DNA of 64,000 nucleotides, taken from positions 62,001 through 126,000 of the forward strand of contig CAWKGC010000028.1 in assembly GCA_963849005.1 (NCBI GenBank), given 5' to 3'. The stretch comes from CAWKGC01 sp963849005 (GTDB lineage: Bacteria; Pseudomonadota; Gammaproteobacteria; Burkholderiales; Usitatibacteraceae). A model generated the notes under the pieces. That model searched no databases and was not told where the DNA came from. It saw only the letters and a program-made list of their open reading frames with translations. How positions within the stretch are numbered: position 1 is the stretch's first letter; each line of letters opens with the position of its first letter. Shown in pieces: positions 32,163 to 41,451 of this stretch. The position numbers and the translations under genes are program-made.

Positions 32163-34075
32163 TGGCCAGCATCGGCATGGGCGTGGGCACCGCGATGCGC
32201 GACCAGCAGCGCGAGCTCACCACCTTCCGCAATCGCCTGCTGCTCGCGGGGCTCGGCATCGTCGTGCTGTTCGGCCTGCTCACGGCGCGCTTCGTCTGGC
32301 TGCAGGTGGTGCAGCAGGAGCATTTCCACACGCTCGCCGAGGCCAATCGCATATCGATGGCGCCCGTGGTGCCCAACCGCGGCCTGATCCTCGACCGCAA
32401 CGGCGCCGTGCTCGCCGCGAACTTTTCCGCGTACACCCTGGAAGTGACGCCGTCGAAAGTCGGCAACCTCGAGCGCGCGATCGACGAGCTCGCGCAGGTG
32501 ATCGACGTCAGCCCGCGGGACCGGCGCCGCTTCAGGAAGCTGCAGGACGAAAGCAAGAATTTCGAGAGCCTGCCGATCCGCACCCGCCTCACCGAGGAAG
32601 AGGTCGCGCGCTTCTCGGTGAACCGCTTCCGCTTCCCCGGCTTCGAGATCAAGGCGCGGCTGTTCCGCCAATACCCGTTCGGCGAGGTTGCCTCGCACGC
32701 CATCGGCTACATCGGGCGCATCAACGAAGCCGACGTGAAGCGCATCGAGGCGCAGGGACTGGCCGTCAATTACAAGGGCACCGACCATATCGGCAAGCTC
32801 GGCATCGAAGGCGCCTACGAGAAGGAACTGCACGGCGCCACCGGCAGCGAGCAAGTCGAGATCGACGCGGGCGGGCGGGCCATCCGGTCGCTCGCGCGCA
32901 AGGAACCGGTGTCGGGCAACAACCTGATGCTCACGCTCGACATCAACCTGCAGAAGATCGCGGAGGCCGCGTTCCAGGAATTCCGCGGCGCGCTGGTGGC
33001 GATCGACCCGAAGAACGGCGACGTGCTGGCGCTGGTGTCCAAGCCGGGTTTCGATCCCAACCTGTTCGTCGACGGCATCGACCCGCAGAACTGGGACGCG
33101 CTCAACAACTCGCCGGACAAGCCGCTCAACAACCGCGCGCTGCGCGGCCAGTATCCGCCGGGCTCCACGATCAAGCCGTTCATGGCGCTCGCCGCGCTGG
33201 AGTACAAGAAGCGCGCGCCGGAGTTCACCATCAGCGATCCGGGCTACTACTCGCTCGCCGGCGTGCAGCACCGCTACCGCGACTGGAAGAAAGAAGGCCA
33301 CGGCGCCGTCAACCTGCATCGCTCGATCGTCGTGTCCTGCGATACCTACTACTACGGGCTCGCCAACGACCTCGGCATCGACTCGATCTACAAGTTCATG
33401 ACCCGCTTCGGGTTCGGCAGCCGCACCGGCATCGACATCGACGGCGAGCTGGCCGGGCTGCAGCCGTCGCAGGAATGGAAGTGGCAGCGATTCAAGCAGA
33501 AATGGTACGCGGGCGACACCATCAGCGTGGGCATCGGGCAGGGCTATGTGCTTGCCACGCCGCTGCAACTCGCCACCGCGGTGGCCACGCTCGCCAACGA
33601 CGGCGTGCCGGTGCACCCGCGGCTGCTCAAGGCGGTGCAGGACTCGCAAACGCTCGAGCGGCGCGAGCTGCCCGAGCGCACACCCGGGGCGTCGGGATTC
33701 AATCCCGAGCACCTGAAGCGCGTTCGCGACGCAATGATCGACGTGACGCGCCCGGGCGGCACGGCGGCACGGGCCGGCGCGGGCGCGCCGTACTCGATCG
33801 CCGCCAAGACCGGCACCGCGCAGGTGATCGCGATGAAGCAGAACGAGAAGTACGACGAGAAAAAGGTGAACGAGCGCCATCGCGACCACGCGCTTTTCAT
33901 CGCCTACGCGCCGGCCGACAACCCGCGCATCGCGCTCGCGATCCTGGTCGAGAACGGCGGCCACGGCGGCTCGACCGCGGGCCCGATCGCGCGCGAGGTG
34001 TTCGACTACTACCTGCTCGGCAAGGTGCCCGAGAAGAAGCAGAAGCTTGGCGACGACGAGGCCGAGCATGATTAG
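32162..34075 (+). CDS. mrdA: Penicillin-binding protein 2 (elongasome transpeptidase)
   Basis: A 637-residue class B PBP that cross-links peptidoglycan during elongation. One N-terminal membrane helix (LLLAGLGIVVLFGLLTARF), a pedestal domain starting NRGLILDRNG, and a transpeptidase domain with STIK (about residue 335), SCD and KTGTAQ. An ATG at 32195 (MRDQQREL) would shorten the N-terminus by 11 residues and is equally plausible; 32162 is chosen because it overlaps the mreD stop. The frame is open further upstream inside mreD. It overlaps rodA by 8 bases. Confidence 0.95.
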   Translation: MASIGMGVGTAMRDQQRELTTFRNRLLLAGLGIVVLFGLLTARFVWLQVVQQEHFHTLAEANRISMAPVVPNRGLILDRNGAVLAANFSAYTLEVTPSKVGNLERAIDELAQVIDVSPRDRRRFRKLQDESKNFESLPIRTRLTEEEVARFSVNRFRFPGFEIKARLFRQYPFGEVASHAIGYIGRINEADVKRIEAQGLAVNYKGTDHIGKLGIEGAYEKELHGATGSEQVEIDAGGRAIRSLARKEPVSGNNLMLTLDINLQKIAEAAFQEFRGALVAIDPKNGDVLALVSKPGFDPNLFVDGIDPQNWDALNNSPDKPLNNRALRGQYPPGSTIKPFMALAALEYKKRAPEFTISDPGYYSLAGVQHRYRDWKKEGHGAVNLHRSIVVSCDTYYYGLANDLGIDSIYKFMTRFGFGSRTGIDIDGELAGLQPSQEWKWQRFKQKWYAGDTISVGIGQGYVLATPLQLATAVATLANDGVPVHPRLLKAVQDSQTLERRELPERTPGASGFNPEHLKRVRDAMIDVTRPGGTAARAGAGAPYSIAAKTGTAQVIAMKQNEKYDEKKVNERHRDHALFIAYAPADNPRIALAILVENGGHGGSTAGPIAREVFDYYLLGKVPEKKQKLGDDEAEHD

Positions 34076-35165
34076 CCGCGCCTTTGAACTGTTCTCGCGG
34101 CGCATCGACGGGCCCCTGATGGCGGCCCTCATGCTCACCGTCGCCCTCGGCATCGCCGTGGTCTATTCCGCCTCCGGCGGCGGCAGCTTCGACCGCGCGC
34201 TGGGCCAGGCGCGCAACCTCGTCGTGGCGATGACCGCGCTGTGGATCGTCGCCAACGTCCCGCCGCAGCAGCTGATGCGCCTCGCGGTCCCGGCCTACAT
34301 CGCCGGCCTGCTCCTGCTGGTCGGCGTGGCGCTTTTCGGCGAAGTGCGCAACGGCGCCCGTCGCTGGCTGTCTCTCGGCTTCACCACGATCCAGCCCTCC
34401 GAGATCATGAAGATCGGCGTGCCGCTGATGCTGGCGTGGTACTTCCACAAGCACGAGGAGAGCCTGCGCGTTCGCGACTACGCGGTGGCCGCGGTCCTGC
34501 TGGCAATCCCGGTAGGGTTGATCGTCCGCCAGCCCGACCTCGGCACCGCGATGCTGATCGCGGCATCGGGCTTCTTCGTCATTTTCCTGGCCGGGCTGTC
34601 CTGGAAGATCATGATCTCGCTCGGGGTCGCGGGGCTCGCCAGCCTGCCCTTCCTCTGGTCGATGCTGCACGACTACCAGCGCCAGCGCATCCTCACCCTG
34701 CTCGACCCGATGGAAGACCCGCTCGGCGCCGGCTACCACATCATCCAGTCGACGATCGCGATAGGCTCCGGCGGGGTGCTCGGCAAGGGGTGGCTGAACG
34801 GCACGCAGTCGCAGCTCGATTTCGTGCCTGAGCGCTCCACCGACTTCATCCTCGCGGTATTCGGCGAGGAGTTCGGCCTGGCGGGCAACCTCGTGCTGAT
34901 CGCGCTCTACCTCGTCATCGTCGGGCGCGGGCTGATGATCGCGGCCAACGCGCCGACGACTTTCTCGCGCCTGATGGCGGGGGCCGTCACGCTCACCTTC
35001 TTCACTTATGCGTTCGTCAACATGGGCATGGTGAGCGGAATCCTGCCCGTGGTCGGCGTTCCGCTGCCCATGATCAGCTATGGCGGCACGGCGCTGCTGT
35101 CGATCCTGGTCGGCTTCGGCGTGCTGATGTCGATCGCCACGCACAAGCAGCTGGTGTCGAGTTGA
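34068..35165 (+). CDS. rodA: Peptidoglycan glycosyltransferase RodA
   Basis: A 365-residue SEDS-family polymerase with ten hydrophobic helices that extends glycan strands together with PBP2. NGARRWLSLG, QPSEIMKIGVPLMLAWY, RQPDLGTAMLI and the final VPLPMISYGGTALLS are diagnostic. The ATG at 34068 overlaps the mrdA stop (ATGATTAG); a TTG at 34047 is not needed. Confidence 0.95.
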   Translation: MISRAFELFSRRIDGPLMAALMLTVALGIAVVYSASGGGSFDRALGQARNLVVAMTALWIVANVPPQQLMRLAVPAYIAGLLLLVGVALFGEVRNGARRWLSLGFTTIQPSEIMKIGVPLMLAWYFHKHEESLRVRDYAVAAVLLAIPVGLIVRQPDLGTAMLIAASGFFVIFLAGLSWKIMISLGVAGLASLPFLWSMLHDYQRQRILTLLDPMEDPLGAGYHIIQSTIAIGSGGVLGKGWLNGTQSQLDFVPERSTDFILAVFGEEFGLAGNLVLIALYLVIVGRGLMIAANAPTTFSRLMAGAVTLTFFTYAFVNMGMVSGILPVVGVPLPMISYGGTALLSILVGFGVLMSIATHKQLVSS

Positions 35166-36071
35166 CTGCGGCCGCCGTGCCGCATCGGCGCGGCCCTGCT
35201 TTGCGCGCTGGTCGCCGCCTGCGGGGGCGCGCCAAAGGCGCCGGACAAGCCCGTCGACGCGCCGCCGAAAAAGCCGGTCTATTACTCCGACGACGGCCCG
35301 CCGCTTGCCATTCCCGTCGACATTGCCGCCATCCCGGACGCGGTGCCGAAGGACGAGCCCTATCACCGCTTCGCGAACCGTCCCTACACGGTCTTCGGCA
35401 AGGCCTACGTGCCGGTGGTGAACAACGACCCCGTGCGCGAACGCGGGCTTGCCTCGTGGTACGGGCGCAAGTTCCATGGGCAGAAGACCTCGAACGGCGA
35501 GGTCTACGACATGTTCGGCATGACGGCCGCGCACAAGACCTTTCCGCTGCCCAGCTATGCGCGCGTCACCAACGTGAAGACCGGCCAATCGGTGATCGTG
35601 CGCGTGAACGATCGCGGGCCTTTCCACGAGGGCCGCATCATCGACCTGTCGTACGCGGCTGCCGCCAAGCTCGGCATCGCCGGTCCCGGCAGCGGCCAGG
35701 TCGAGGTCGAGCGCGTCTTCGCCGGCACGCAGGTCGCCATCGCGCCCGCGCTGCCCGCGACCACGGTCACTGCGCTCGCCCCATCGCCCCTTCCCCAGCT
35801 GGTGCAGGCCGAGACCAGCATCGTCACGCAGGACACCGCCGGCATCTACCTGCAGCTCGGTGCCTTCTCCAGCCGGGAGAATGCCGAGAGCTTTCGCAAT
35901 CGCGTCGCCGGGGAACTGCCTTGGCTGGGCGAGCCGGTAACCGTGGTGTCCCGCGAAGGGCTCAATCGCGTCCGCCTCGGGCCCTACCGCAACCGCGAGG
36001 AGGCCGCCGCGGTCGCCGACAAGGTGCGCGCCAGCCTCAATTTCGAACCCGTAGTTTCACGCCAGCCCTAG
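35166..36071 (+). CDS. rlpA: Septal ring lytic transglycosylase RlpA (lipoprotein)
   Basis: The double-psi beta-barrel domain (RGLASWYGRKFHGQKTSNGE, then RVNDRGPFHEGRIIDLSY) and a C-terminal SPOR domain (YLQLGAFSSRENAESF to the end) identify RlpA, which cleaves denuded glycan strands at division sites. In the same frame upstream there is a lipoprotein signal, RIGAALLCALVAACGG, but no ATG, GTG or TTG precedes it after the rodA stop; CTG at 35166 is the only candidate, unless one base is wrong near 35178 and TTG 35162 is used. A GTG at 35343 would remove the signal and is rejected as the start. Confidence 0.82.
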   Translation: MRPPCRIGAALLCALVAACGGAPKAPDKPVDAPPKKPVYYSDDGPPLAIPVDIAAIPDAVPKDEPYHRFANRPYTVFGKAYVPVVNNDPVRERGLASWYGRKFHGQKTSNGEVYDMFGMTAAHKTFPLPSYARVTNVKTGQSVIVRVNDRGPFHEGRIIDLSYAAAAKLGIAGPGSGQVEVERVFAGTQVAIAPALPATTVTALAPSPLPQLVQAETSIVTQDTAGIYLQLGAFSSRENAESFRNRVAGELPWLGEPVTVVSREGLNRVRLGPYRNREEAAAVADKVRASLNFEPVVSRQP

Positions 36072-36074
36072 GAA

Positions 36075-37202
36075 ATGATGAACAAGCTTCTCGCCGTCCT
36101 GCTCGCTTCGCTCTCCACCCTTGCCGCCTTCGCCCAGCCAGTCACGCCGCCCCCGACTGCCGCCCGGGCCTTCGTGCTCTACGACGTGCAAAGCGGCCAG
36201 CTGCTCGCCGCCTCAGCCGAGAGCGAGCGCTTCGAGCCGGCTTCGCTCACCAAGCTGATGACCGCCTACCTCGTGTTTACCGCGCTGAAGGAAAAGCGCC
36301 TGATGCCCGAACAGGTGCCGGCGGTCTCGGAGCGGGCCTGGAAGGCCGAGGGCTCGCGCATGTTCATCGAACCGCGCAAGCCGGCCGCCGTCGAGAACCT
36401 GGTGCGCGGCATGATCGTGCAATCGGGCAACGACGCGTCCATCGCGCTTGCCGAGGCAGTGGCGGGGAGCGAGGAGGCGTTCGTGCAGCTCATGAACCGC
36501 CAGGCGCAGAAACTGGGCCTGGCGAACACCCGCTTCGCCAACGCCACGGGACTGCCCGCTCCCGACCATTACTCGACGGCCTTCGACCTCGCGCTGCTTT
36601 CGGCCGCGCTCATCCGCGATTTCCCGGAGTATTACCAGTTGTATTCGCAGAGGGAATTCAGCTGGAACGGGATCACGCAATCGAATCGCAACCGCCTGCT
36701 CTGGTCGGACGCCACCGTCGACGGGGTGAAGACCGGATTTACCGAGGCCGCGGGCTACTGCCTGATCGCCTCGGCGAAACGCGGCAACCGGCGCCTGATC
36801 TCGGTGGTCCTGGGCACGCAATCGGACGCGCTGCGCATGTCGGAAAGCCAGAAGCTGCTCAACTTCGGCTTCCAGGTTTTCGACACGCAGCTTCTCTACA
36901 GGAAAGGCGAGGTGATCGCCTCGCCGGAGATCTTCAAGGGCACGCAGAAGCAGCTCAAGCTCGGCTTCGGGAACGACGTCTGGCTTACCCTTCCGCGGGA
37001 CCGGTTCGGCGGCCTCAAGGCCTCGCTCGAGACCTCGCAGCCGTTCCTCGCGCCCTACTCCGCCGGCCAGAAAGCAGGGATAATGAAATTGACGCGCGAG
37101 GGCGCCGCGGTCGCCGACTTGCCGGTGGTGGCGCTTGAGGACGTGCCCGTCGCCGGCTTCCTATCGCGTGGCTGGGACACGCTGCGCTTGATGTTGCGCT
37201 GA
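36075..37202 (+). CDS. dacA: D-alanyl-D-alanine carboxypeptidase (PBP5/6 type)
   Basis: A 375-residue class A low-molecular-weight PBP that removes the terminal D-Ala of stem peptides. A signal peptide (MMNKLLAVLLASLSTLAAFA) precedes SLTK (SxxK), SGN and KTG motifs in the normal order; a C-terminal beta domain and an amphipathic anchor (GFLSRGWDTLRLMLR) follow. It lies 3 bases after rlpA in the wall operon. Confidence 0.95.
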   Translation: MMNKLLAVLLASLSTLAAFAQPVTPPPTAARAFVLYDVQSGQLLAASAESERFEPASLTKLMTAYLVFTALKEKRLMPEQVPAVSERAWKAEGSRMFIEPRKPAAVENLVRGMIVQSGNDASIALAEAVAGSEEAFVQLMNRQAQKLGLANTRFANATGLPAPDHYSTAFDLALLSAALIRDFPEYYQLYSQREFSWNGITQSNRNRLLWSDATVDGVKTGFTEAAGYCLIASAKRGNRRLISVVLGTQSDALRMSESQKLLNFGFQVFDTQLLYRKGEVIASPEIFKGTQKQLKLGFGNDVWLTLPRDRFGGLKASLETSQPFLAPYSAGQKAGIMKLTREGAAVADLPVVALEDVPVAGFLSRGWDTLRLMLR

Positions 37203-37228
37203 ACCACGCCCATCCCGAGGATCACGAC

Positions 37229-38104
37229 ATGACACCAGCCAACATCGCCTGCTTCAATGGCAAGCTCCTGCCGCTCGAAGAGATCTCCATTTCGCCGCTC
37301 GACCGCGGCTTCGTCTTCGGCGACGGCGTCTATGAAGTCATCCCCGTGTACAACGGCGTGATGCTGCGCGCGCGCGAGCACTTCGAGCGGCTGCAGCGCT
37401 CGATGGACGAGATCCGGCTCGCCAATCCGTACTCGGTGGACGAGTGGATCGCGCTCGCGGGCAGGCTGCTCGCCCACCATCCCGGCAACCAGTCCGTGTA
37501 CCTGCAAGTAACTCGCGGCGTGCCGCCCAAGCGCGACCACGTCATGCCCAAGGGGCTCAAGCCCACGGTATTCATGATGTGCCAGCCGCTCCCGTCGCCC
37601 TCGAGGGAACAGGTGGACAACGGCGTGGCCTGCATCACCGCGAAAGATTTCCGCTGGGAGAAATGCAACATCAAGTCGATCTCGCTGCTCGGCAACGTGA
37701 TCGCCCGGCAGATGGCGGCCGACGCCGATGCCACGGAGTGCGTGATGTTCCGCGACGGCTTCCTCACCGAGGCCTCGGCCTCCAACGTCTTTGCGGTGAA
37801 GGGCTCGACCGTGCTCGCCCCTCCCATGGACAACCTGATCCTGCTCGGCATCACCTACCAGCTGCTCCTCGACCTTGCGAGGGAGGGCGACGTGAAGCTC
37901 GAGGTGCGCAAGGTGAGCGAGGCCGAGGTGCGCGCGGCGGACGAGCTCTGGCTGACATCGTCGACCAAGGAAGTGCTCGCCATCACCACGCTCGACGGCA
38001 AGCCCGTGGGCAGCGGCAGGCCCGGGCCGCTGTTCCGGCGCATGCACGCGCTCTACCAGGACTACAAGGCAAGGATCGGCAAGGCCGCCGAGGTTGCTGC
38101 CTGA
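37229..38104 (+). CDS. dat: D-amino-acid aminotransferase
   Basis: A 291-residue fold-type IV PLP enzyme that interconverts D-alanine and D-glutamate with their keto acids. DRGFVFGDGVYEVIPVYNG, the PLP lysine in CNIKSISLLGNV, and FLTEASASNVFAV are family segments. The branched-chain enzyme IlvE and aminodeoxychorismate lyase share the fold, but the position between dacA and the ybeD-lipB-lipA genes is the usual place for dat in betaproteobacteria and suits a role in wall D-amino acid supply. Confidence 0.87.
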   Translation: MTPANIACFNGKLLPLEEISISPLDRGFVFGDGVYEVIPVYNGVMLRAREHFERLQRSMDEIRLANPYSVDEWIALAGRLLAHHPGNQSVYLQVTRGVPPKRDHVMPKGLKPTVFMMCQPLPSPSREQVDNGVACITAKDFRWEKCNIKSISLLGNVIARQMAADADATECVMFRDGFLTEASASNVFAVKGSTVLAPPMDNLILLGITYQLLLDLAREGDVKLEVRKVSEAEVRAADELWLTSSTKEVLAITTLDGKPVGSGRPGPLFRRMHALYQDYKARIGKAAEVAA

Positions 38105-38110
38105 CAAGCC

Positions 38111-38383
38111 ATGGACGAGCCGTCCGGCGAATCTCTGCTCAAGTTCCCGACCGTCTTCCCGATCAAGGTCATGGGAAGGCGCGAGGACGGCTTTGCGCAG
38201 GTCGTGGCCGAGATCGTGATCCGCCACGCGCCGGATTTCGACCCCGCCTCGATGGAAATGCGGCCCTCGCGCAACGGCCGCTATCTCGGCCTGACCGTCA
38301 CCATCAACGCCCGGTCCAAGGAGCAGGTCGACGCCATCTACCAGGAGCTGTCGTCCAACACGATGGTGATCATGGCGCTGTGA
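38111..38383 (+). CDS. ybeD: YbeD/DUF493 family protein
   Basis: A 90-residue ferredoxin-like-fold protein: LLKFPTVFPIKVMGR at the start and QVDAIYQELSSNTMVIMAL at the end are typical of YbeD. Its biochemical role is not established, but it is regularly found between dacA and lipB and is thought to be a small regulatory domain. It overlaps lipB by four bases. Confidence 0.9.
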   Translation: MDEPSGESLLKFPTVFPIKVMGRREDGFAQVVAEIVIRHAPDFDPASMEMRPSRNGRYLGLTVTINARSKEQVDAIYQELSSNTMVIMAL

Positions 38384-38994
38384 GGATCGCGATCGAAAGG
38401 CTGGGCGTCGTGCCGTTCGAGCCCACCTGGCGCGCCATGCAGGCGCGCACGCGCGAGCGCGGGGCCGAGGACCGCGACGAACTCTGGCTGCTCGAGCACC
38501 CTCCTGTCTATACGCTCGGCCTCGCGGGAAAGCCCGGGCATGTGCTCGATCCCGGGAACATCCCCGTGGTCAGGACCGATCGCGGCGGACAGGTGACCTA
38601 CCACGGGCCGGGCCAGATCGTCGCTTACGTGCTGCTCGACCTGCGCCGCCTCGGCTACGGCGTGAAGGAGCTGGTACGGCGGCTGGAGCAGGCGATCATC
38701 GACACGCTGGCAGGCTTCGGCATCGCCGCGGCAAGGCGCAGCGGCATGCCCGGCGTGTACGTCGGGGAGGCCAAGATCGCCGCCGTCGGGCTGCGCGTTT
38801 CGCGCGGCTGCACCTATCACGGCATCGCCCTGAACGTGGACATGGACCTGAAGCCCTTCGAAGGCATCAACCCGTGCGGTTACGCGGGAATGGCGACAAC
38901 CTCCATGGCCGCCCTCGGCGCCCGTGATAGCATTGGTGCAGTGCAAGAAAGGCTGGAAACGCGGCTCCTCGCCGCGCTCGCCGCGCACTGCTGA
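38380..38994 (+). CDS. lipB: Octanoyl-(acyl-carrier-protein):protein octanoyltransferase
   Basis: A 204-residue enzyme that transfers octanoyl groups from ACP to lipoyl domains. The conserved GGQVTYHGPGQ, the catalytic lysine in EAKIAAVGLR and the catalytic cysteine in INPCGYAGM are present. The start is GTG at 38380, overlapping the ybeD stop (GTGA); the frame is open far upstream inside dat, which is not coding in this frame. It is followed two bases later by lipA. Confidence 0.94.
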   Translation: MRIAIERLGVVPFEPTWRAMQARTRERGAEDRDELWLLEHPPVYTLGLAGKPGHVLDPGNIPVVRTDRGGQVTYHGPGQIVAYVLLDLRRLGYGVKELVRRLEQAIIDTLAGFGIAAARRSGMPGVYVGEAKIAAVGLRVSRGCTYHGIALNVDMDLKPFEGINPCGYAGMATTSMAALGARDSIGAVQERLETRLLAALAAHC

Positions 38995-38996
38995 AC

Positions 38997-39950
38997 ATGG
39001 CCGATTCTCCCCTTTCCGACCTCAAGACCCGGCAGAAGCGCGAGCTCAAGACCGCGCGCATCCCGATCAAGATCGTGCCCAGCGAGCCGCTGCGAAAGCC
39101 CGACTGGATTCGCGTGCGCGCAGGCTCCTCGGAGCGCTTCACCGAGATCAAGCAGATCCTGCGCGACGCGAAGCTGCACTCGGTGTGCGAGGAGGCTTCC
39201 TGCCCGAACATCGGCGAGTGCTTCGGCAAGGGCACGGCCACCTTCATGATCATGGGCGACAAGTGCACGCGCCGTTGCCCGTTCTGCGACGTGGCGCACG
39301 CCCGTCCCGACCCGCTCGACCCCGACGAGCCGCGCCACCTCGCCGAGACCATCGCCAGGCTGCGCCTCCGGTACGTGGTGATCACCAGCGTCGACCGCGA
39401 CGACCTCCGCGACGGCGGCGCGCAGCACTTCGTCGACTGCATCCGCGCGGTGCGCGAATTGTCGCCGCAGACGCGCATCGAGATCCTGACGCCGGACTTC
39501 CGCGGCCGCGCCGACCGCGCGCTATCCATCCTCAACGCTGCGCCGCCGGACGTGATGAACCACAACCTCGAGACCGTGCCGCGGCTGTACCTGCAGGCGC
39601 GCCCCGGCTCCGACTACGCGTATTCGCTCAGGCTGCTCAAGGACTTCAAGGCGGCCCATCCGGGCGTGCCGACCAAGAGCGGCCTCATGGTGGGCCTCGG
39701 CGAAACCGACGAGGAGATCGTCGAAGTGATGAGCGACCTGCGCGCCCACGACGTGGACATGCTCACCATCGGCCAGTACCTCCAGCCTTCACGCCACCAT
39801 CTCGCCGTGGCGCGCTTCGTGCACCCCGACCAGTTCCGCGTCTTCGAGGAGGAAGCGGCGAAGATGGGCTTCGCCCACGCCGCCTGCGGCCCGATGGTGC
39901 GCTCCAGCTACCACGCCGATCGGCAGGCGCACGAAGCGGGGGTCGCCTGA
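38997..39950 (+). CDS. lipA: Lipoyl synthase
   Basis: A 317-residue radical-SAM enzyme that inserts two sulfurs into octanoyl chains. The auxiliary cluster motif CEEASCPNIGEC, the radical-SAM motif CTRRCPFC, and the C-terminal RSSYHAD serine motif are all present. It completes the lipoate pathway with lipB. Confidence 0.97.
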   Translation: MADSPLSDLKTRQKRELKTARIPIKIVPSEPLRKPDWIRVRAGSSERFTEIKQILRDAKLHSVCEEASCPNIGECFGKGTATFMIMGDKCTRRCPFCDVAHARPDPLDPDEPRHLAETIARLRLRYVVITSVDRDDLRDGGAQHFVDCIRAVRELSPQTRIEILTPDFRGRADRALSILNAAPPDVMNHNLETVPRLYLQARPGSDYAYSLRLLKDFKAAHPGVPTKSGLMVGLGETDEEIVEVMSDLRAHDVDMLTIGQYLQPSRHHLAVARFVHPDQFRVFEEEAAKMGFAHAACGPMVRSSYHADRQAHEAGVA

Positions 39951-39993
39951 GGCCTGCATCCGGCAGCGCCCTCCCGCCCGCGTCCCCTGCAAC

Positions 39994-40422
39994 ATGGAAC
40001 CCGCCACGAGCATCCGGCGATTGGGTTTTCGCCGCTGGTACGAACGCAAGCTGATCGACGCGCACCTCGCGCTTGTCACCTGCTTTCTCTCCGTGATCAC
40101 GCTCGCCGCGTGCCTCGAGGCCGTGCGCTTCGACGAACTGGGCTGGCAACAGGGGGCGCTGCTGGCCGTCGTGGCCGCTTCATTGCCGGTGGCCGTGTTG
40201 TCGTGGCGCCGCTACATGCGCGTGCTCGGGCTGGCCGAGCGTTACGGCGCGCGATCGACCTGCCCGTCCTGCGGCGCCTATGCGCGCTTTGAAGTCATGC
40301 ACGCGGGCGCGAGCGAGATTCCGGGCGAGATCGGCTCGAGCGGCTTGCCGCGCTTCGATGTGTGGATGCGCCTGCGCTGCCGCAAGTGCGCTCACGCCTG
40401 GCGCATGCCGGACGGGTCGTAG
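39994..40422 (+). CDS. Small membrane protein with zinc-ribbon C-terminus
   Basis: A 142-residue protein with two hydrophobic helices (about residues 25-45 and 54-70) and a cytoplasmic C-terminal domain holding CPSC and CRKC about 42 residues apart, a likely four-cysteine zinc site. It starts 43 bases after lipA. No known family comes to mind; the function is unknown. Confidence 0.7.
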   Translation: MEPATSIRRLGFRRWYERKLIDAHLALVTCFLSVITLAACLEAVRFDELGWQQGALLAVVAASLPVAVLSWRRYMRVLGLAERYGARSTCPSCGAYARFEVMHAGASEIPGEIGSSGLPRFDVWMRLRCRKCAHAWRMPDGS

Positions 40423-40425
40423 CGC

Positions 40426-41355
40426 TCAGGTTGCGCCCGCCTGTCGAAGGCCGGCGTCGGCCACGACAAACAGGCTGTCCCTTGCCGCTTCGGTCATGGC
40501 GACGACACAGGGATGGGTCACGCGCCTCTCGACGGAAATCGCGAAAAACTCCTCGACGATCTCGCGTGTCCGCCCGACCGCCTTCACCCCGTACTGCGCT
40601 TCGATCTCGGATTCGAGTACGGTCGGCCCGATGAATACCCCCACGCCGTTCTGCCCGAAGACCTTCATCAGCGCGCTGTCGTCGAACTCGCCGACCACCC
40701 GCGGCCGGACCTTGTTGGCCTTGCACCACCACTCCAGGCGCGATCGCATCGCCACATCCTCGCCCGGGACGAGCATCGGGGCGTCGGTCAGGCAGGCGGG
40801 GAACTTCCCCTTGAGCGTCCTGCGCAGGCTGCTGGAGGCGAAAAAGCTCACGCCCGATTCGCCCAGCCGGTGGTTGTACGCGCGGACGCTCACCGAAGCG
40901 GGAATCGGCGCGCCGGCGATGACCAGGTCGAGGCGATGCGCGGCGAGCTCCGCAAGCAGGCTGTCGAGCTTCCATTCACGGCATACGATGCGCACCGGGT
41001 TGGGCAGGCGGGTTGCCGGCTCGATCAGCCGAAAGGCGATCGTTTTCTGCACGGCATCGGCAACGCCGATCCGGAACTCGATCGGACGGCCGCCCGCAGG
41101 ATAGTGGCGCAATGAGTCCTCGAGCTCGGACCCGAGGGCAAAGATCTCTTCGGCGTAGCCCAGCGCGAGCCGTCCCGCATCCGTCAGCTCGAGGTTGCGC
41201 CCGCGTTTGGCGAACAGGGGAGAGCGTAGGTCGTCTTCCAGCAGGCCGACCTGTCCGCTGATCGTCTGCGGCGTCAGGTGCAGCTGCTCGCTTGCGCGCG
41301 CGACGCCGCCGGCCTTGGCCACGTGCCAGAAGTAGTAGAGATGCTTGAAGTTCAT
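40426..41355 (-). CDS. nhaR: NhaR-type LysR transcriptional regulator
   Basis: A 309-residue LysR regulator with N-terminal helix-turn-helix (MNFKHLYYFWHVAKAGGVAR, LTPQTISGQVGLLE). The start motif, GVADAVQKTIA, ESGVSFFAS and GEFDDSALMKVFGQNGVGVF match NhaR, which in enterobacteria activates a sodium/proton antiporter. Here it is divergent from the TerC-Usp gene over 96 bases that hold a clear inverted repeat, so that gene is its likely target. Its end meets the zinc-ribbon gene within three bases. Confidence 0.88.
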   Translation of the reverse strand: MNFKHLYYFWHVAKAGGVARASEQLHLTPQTISGQVGLLEDDLRSPLFAKRGRNLELTDAGRLALGYAEEIFALGSELEDSLRHYPAGGRPIEFRIGVADAVQKTIAFRLIEPATRLPNPVRIVCREWKLDSLLAELAAHRLDLVIAGAPIPASVSVRAYNHRLGESGVSFFASSSLRRTLKGKFPACLTDAPMLVPGEDVAMRSRLEWWCKANKVRPRVVGEFDDSALMKVFGQNGVGVFIGPTVLESEIEAQYGVKAVGRTREIVEEFFAISVERRVTHPCVVAMTEAARDSLFVVADAGLRQAGAT

Positions 41356-41362
41356 CCTTGCG

Positions 41363-41385
41363 ATACTTCGGTTTACTCGAAGTAT
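41363..41385. promoter_or_regulatory. LysR-type operator between nhaR and terC-usp
   Basis: ATACTTCG-N7-CGAAGTAT is a perfect 8-bp inverted repeat that includes the LysR pattern T-N11-A. It is 8 bases before the nhaR start and 67 before the divergent gene, suiting both autoregulation and activation. Confidence 0.65.
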
Positions 41386-41451
41386 AGCTCAAGATAATTC
41401 GATTTTACACGACTCGCCCCGTGGCCTACGCTCACGCAACAGGATCGGCCC

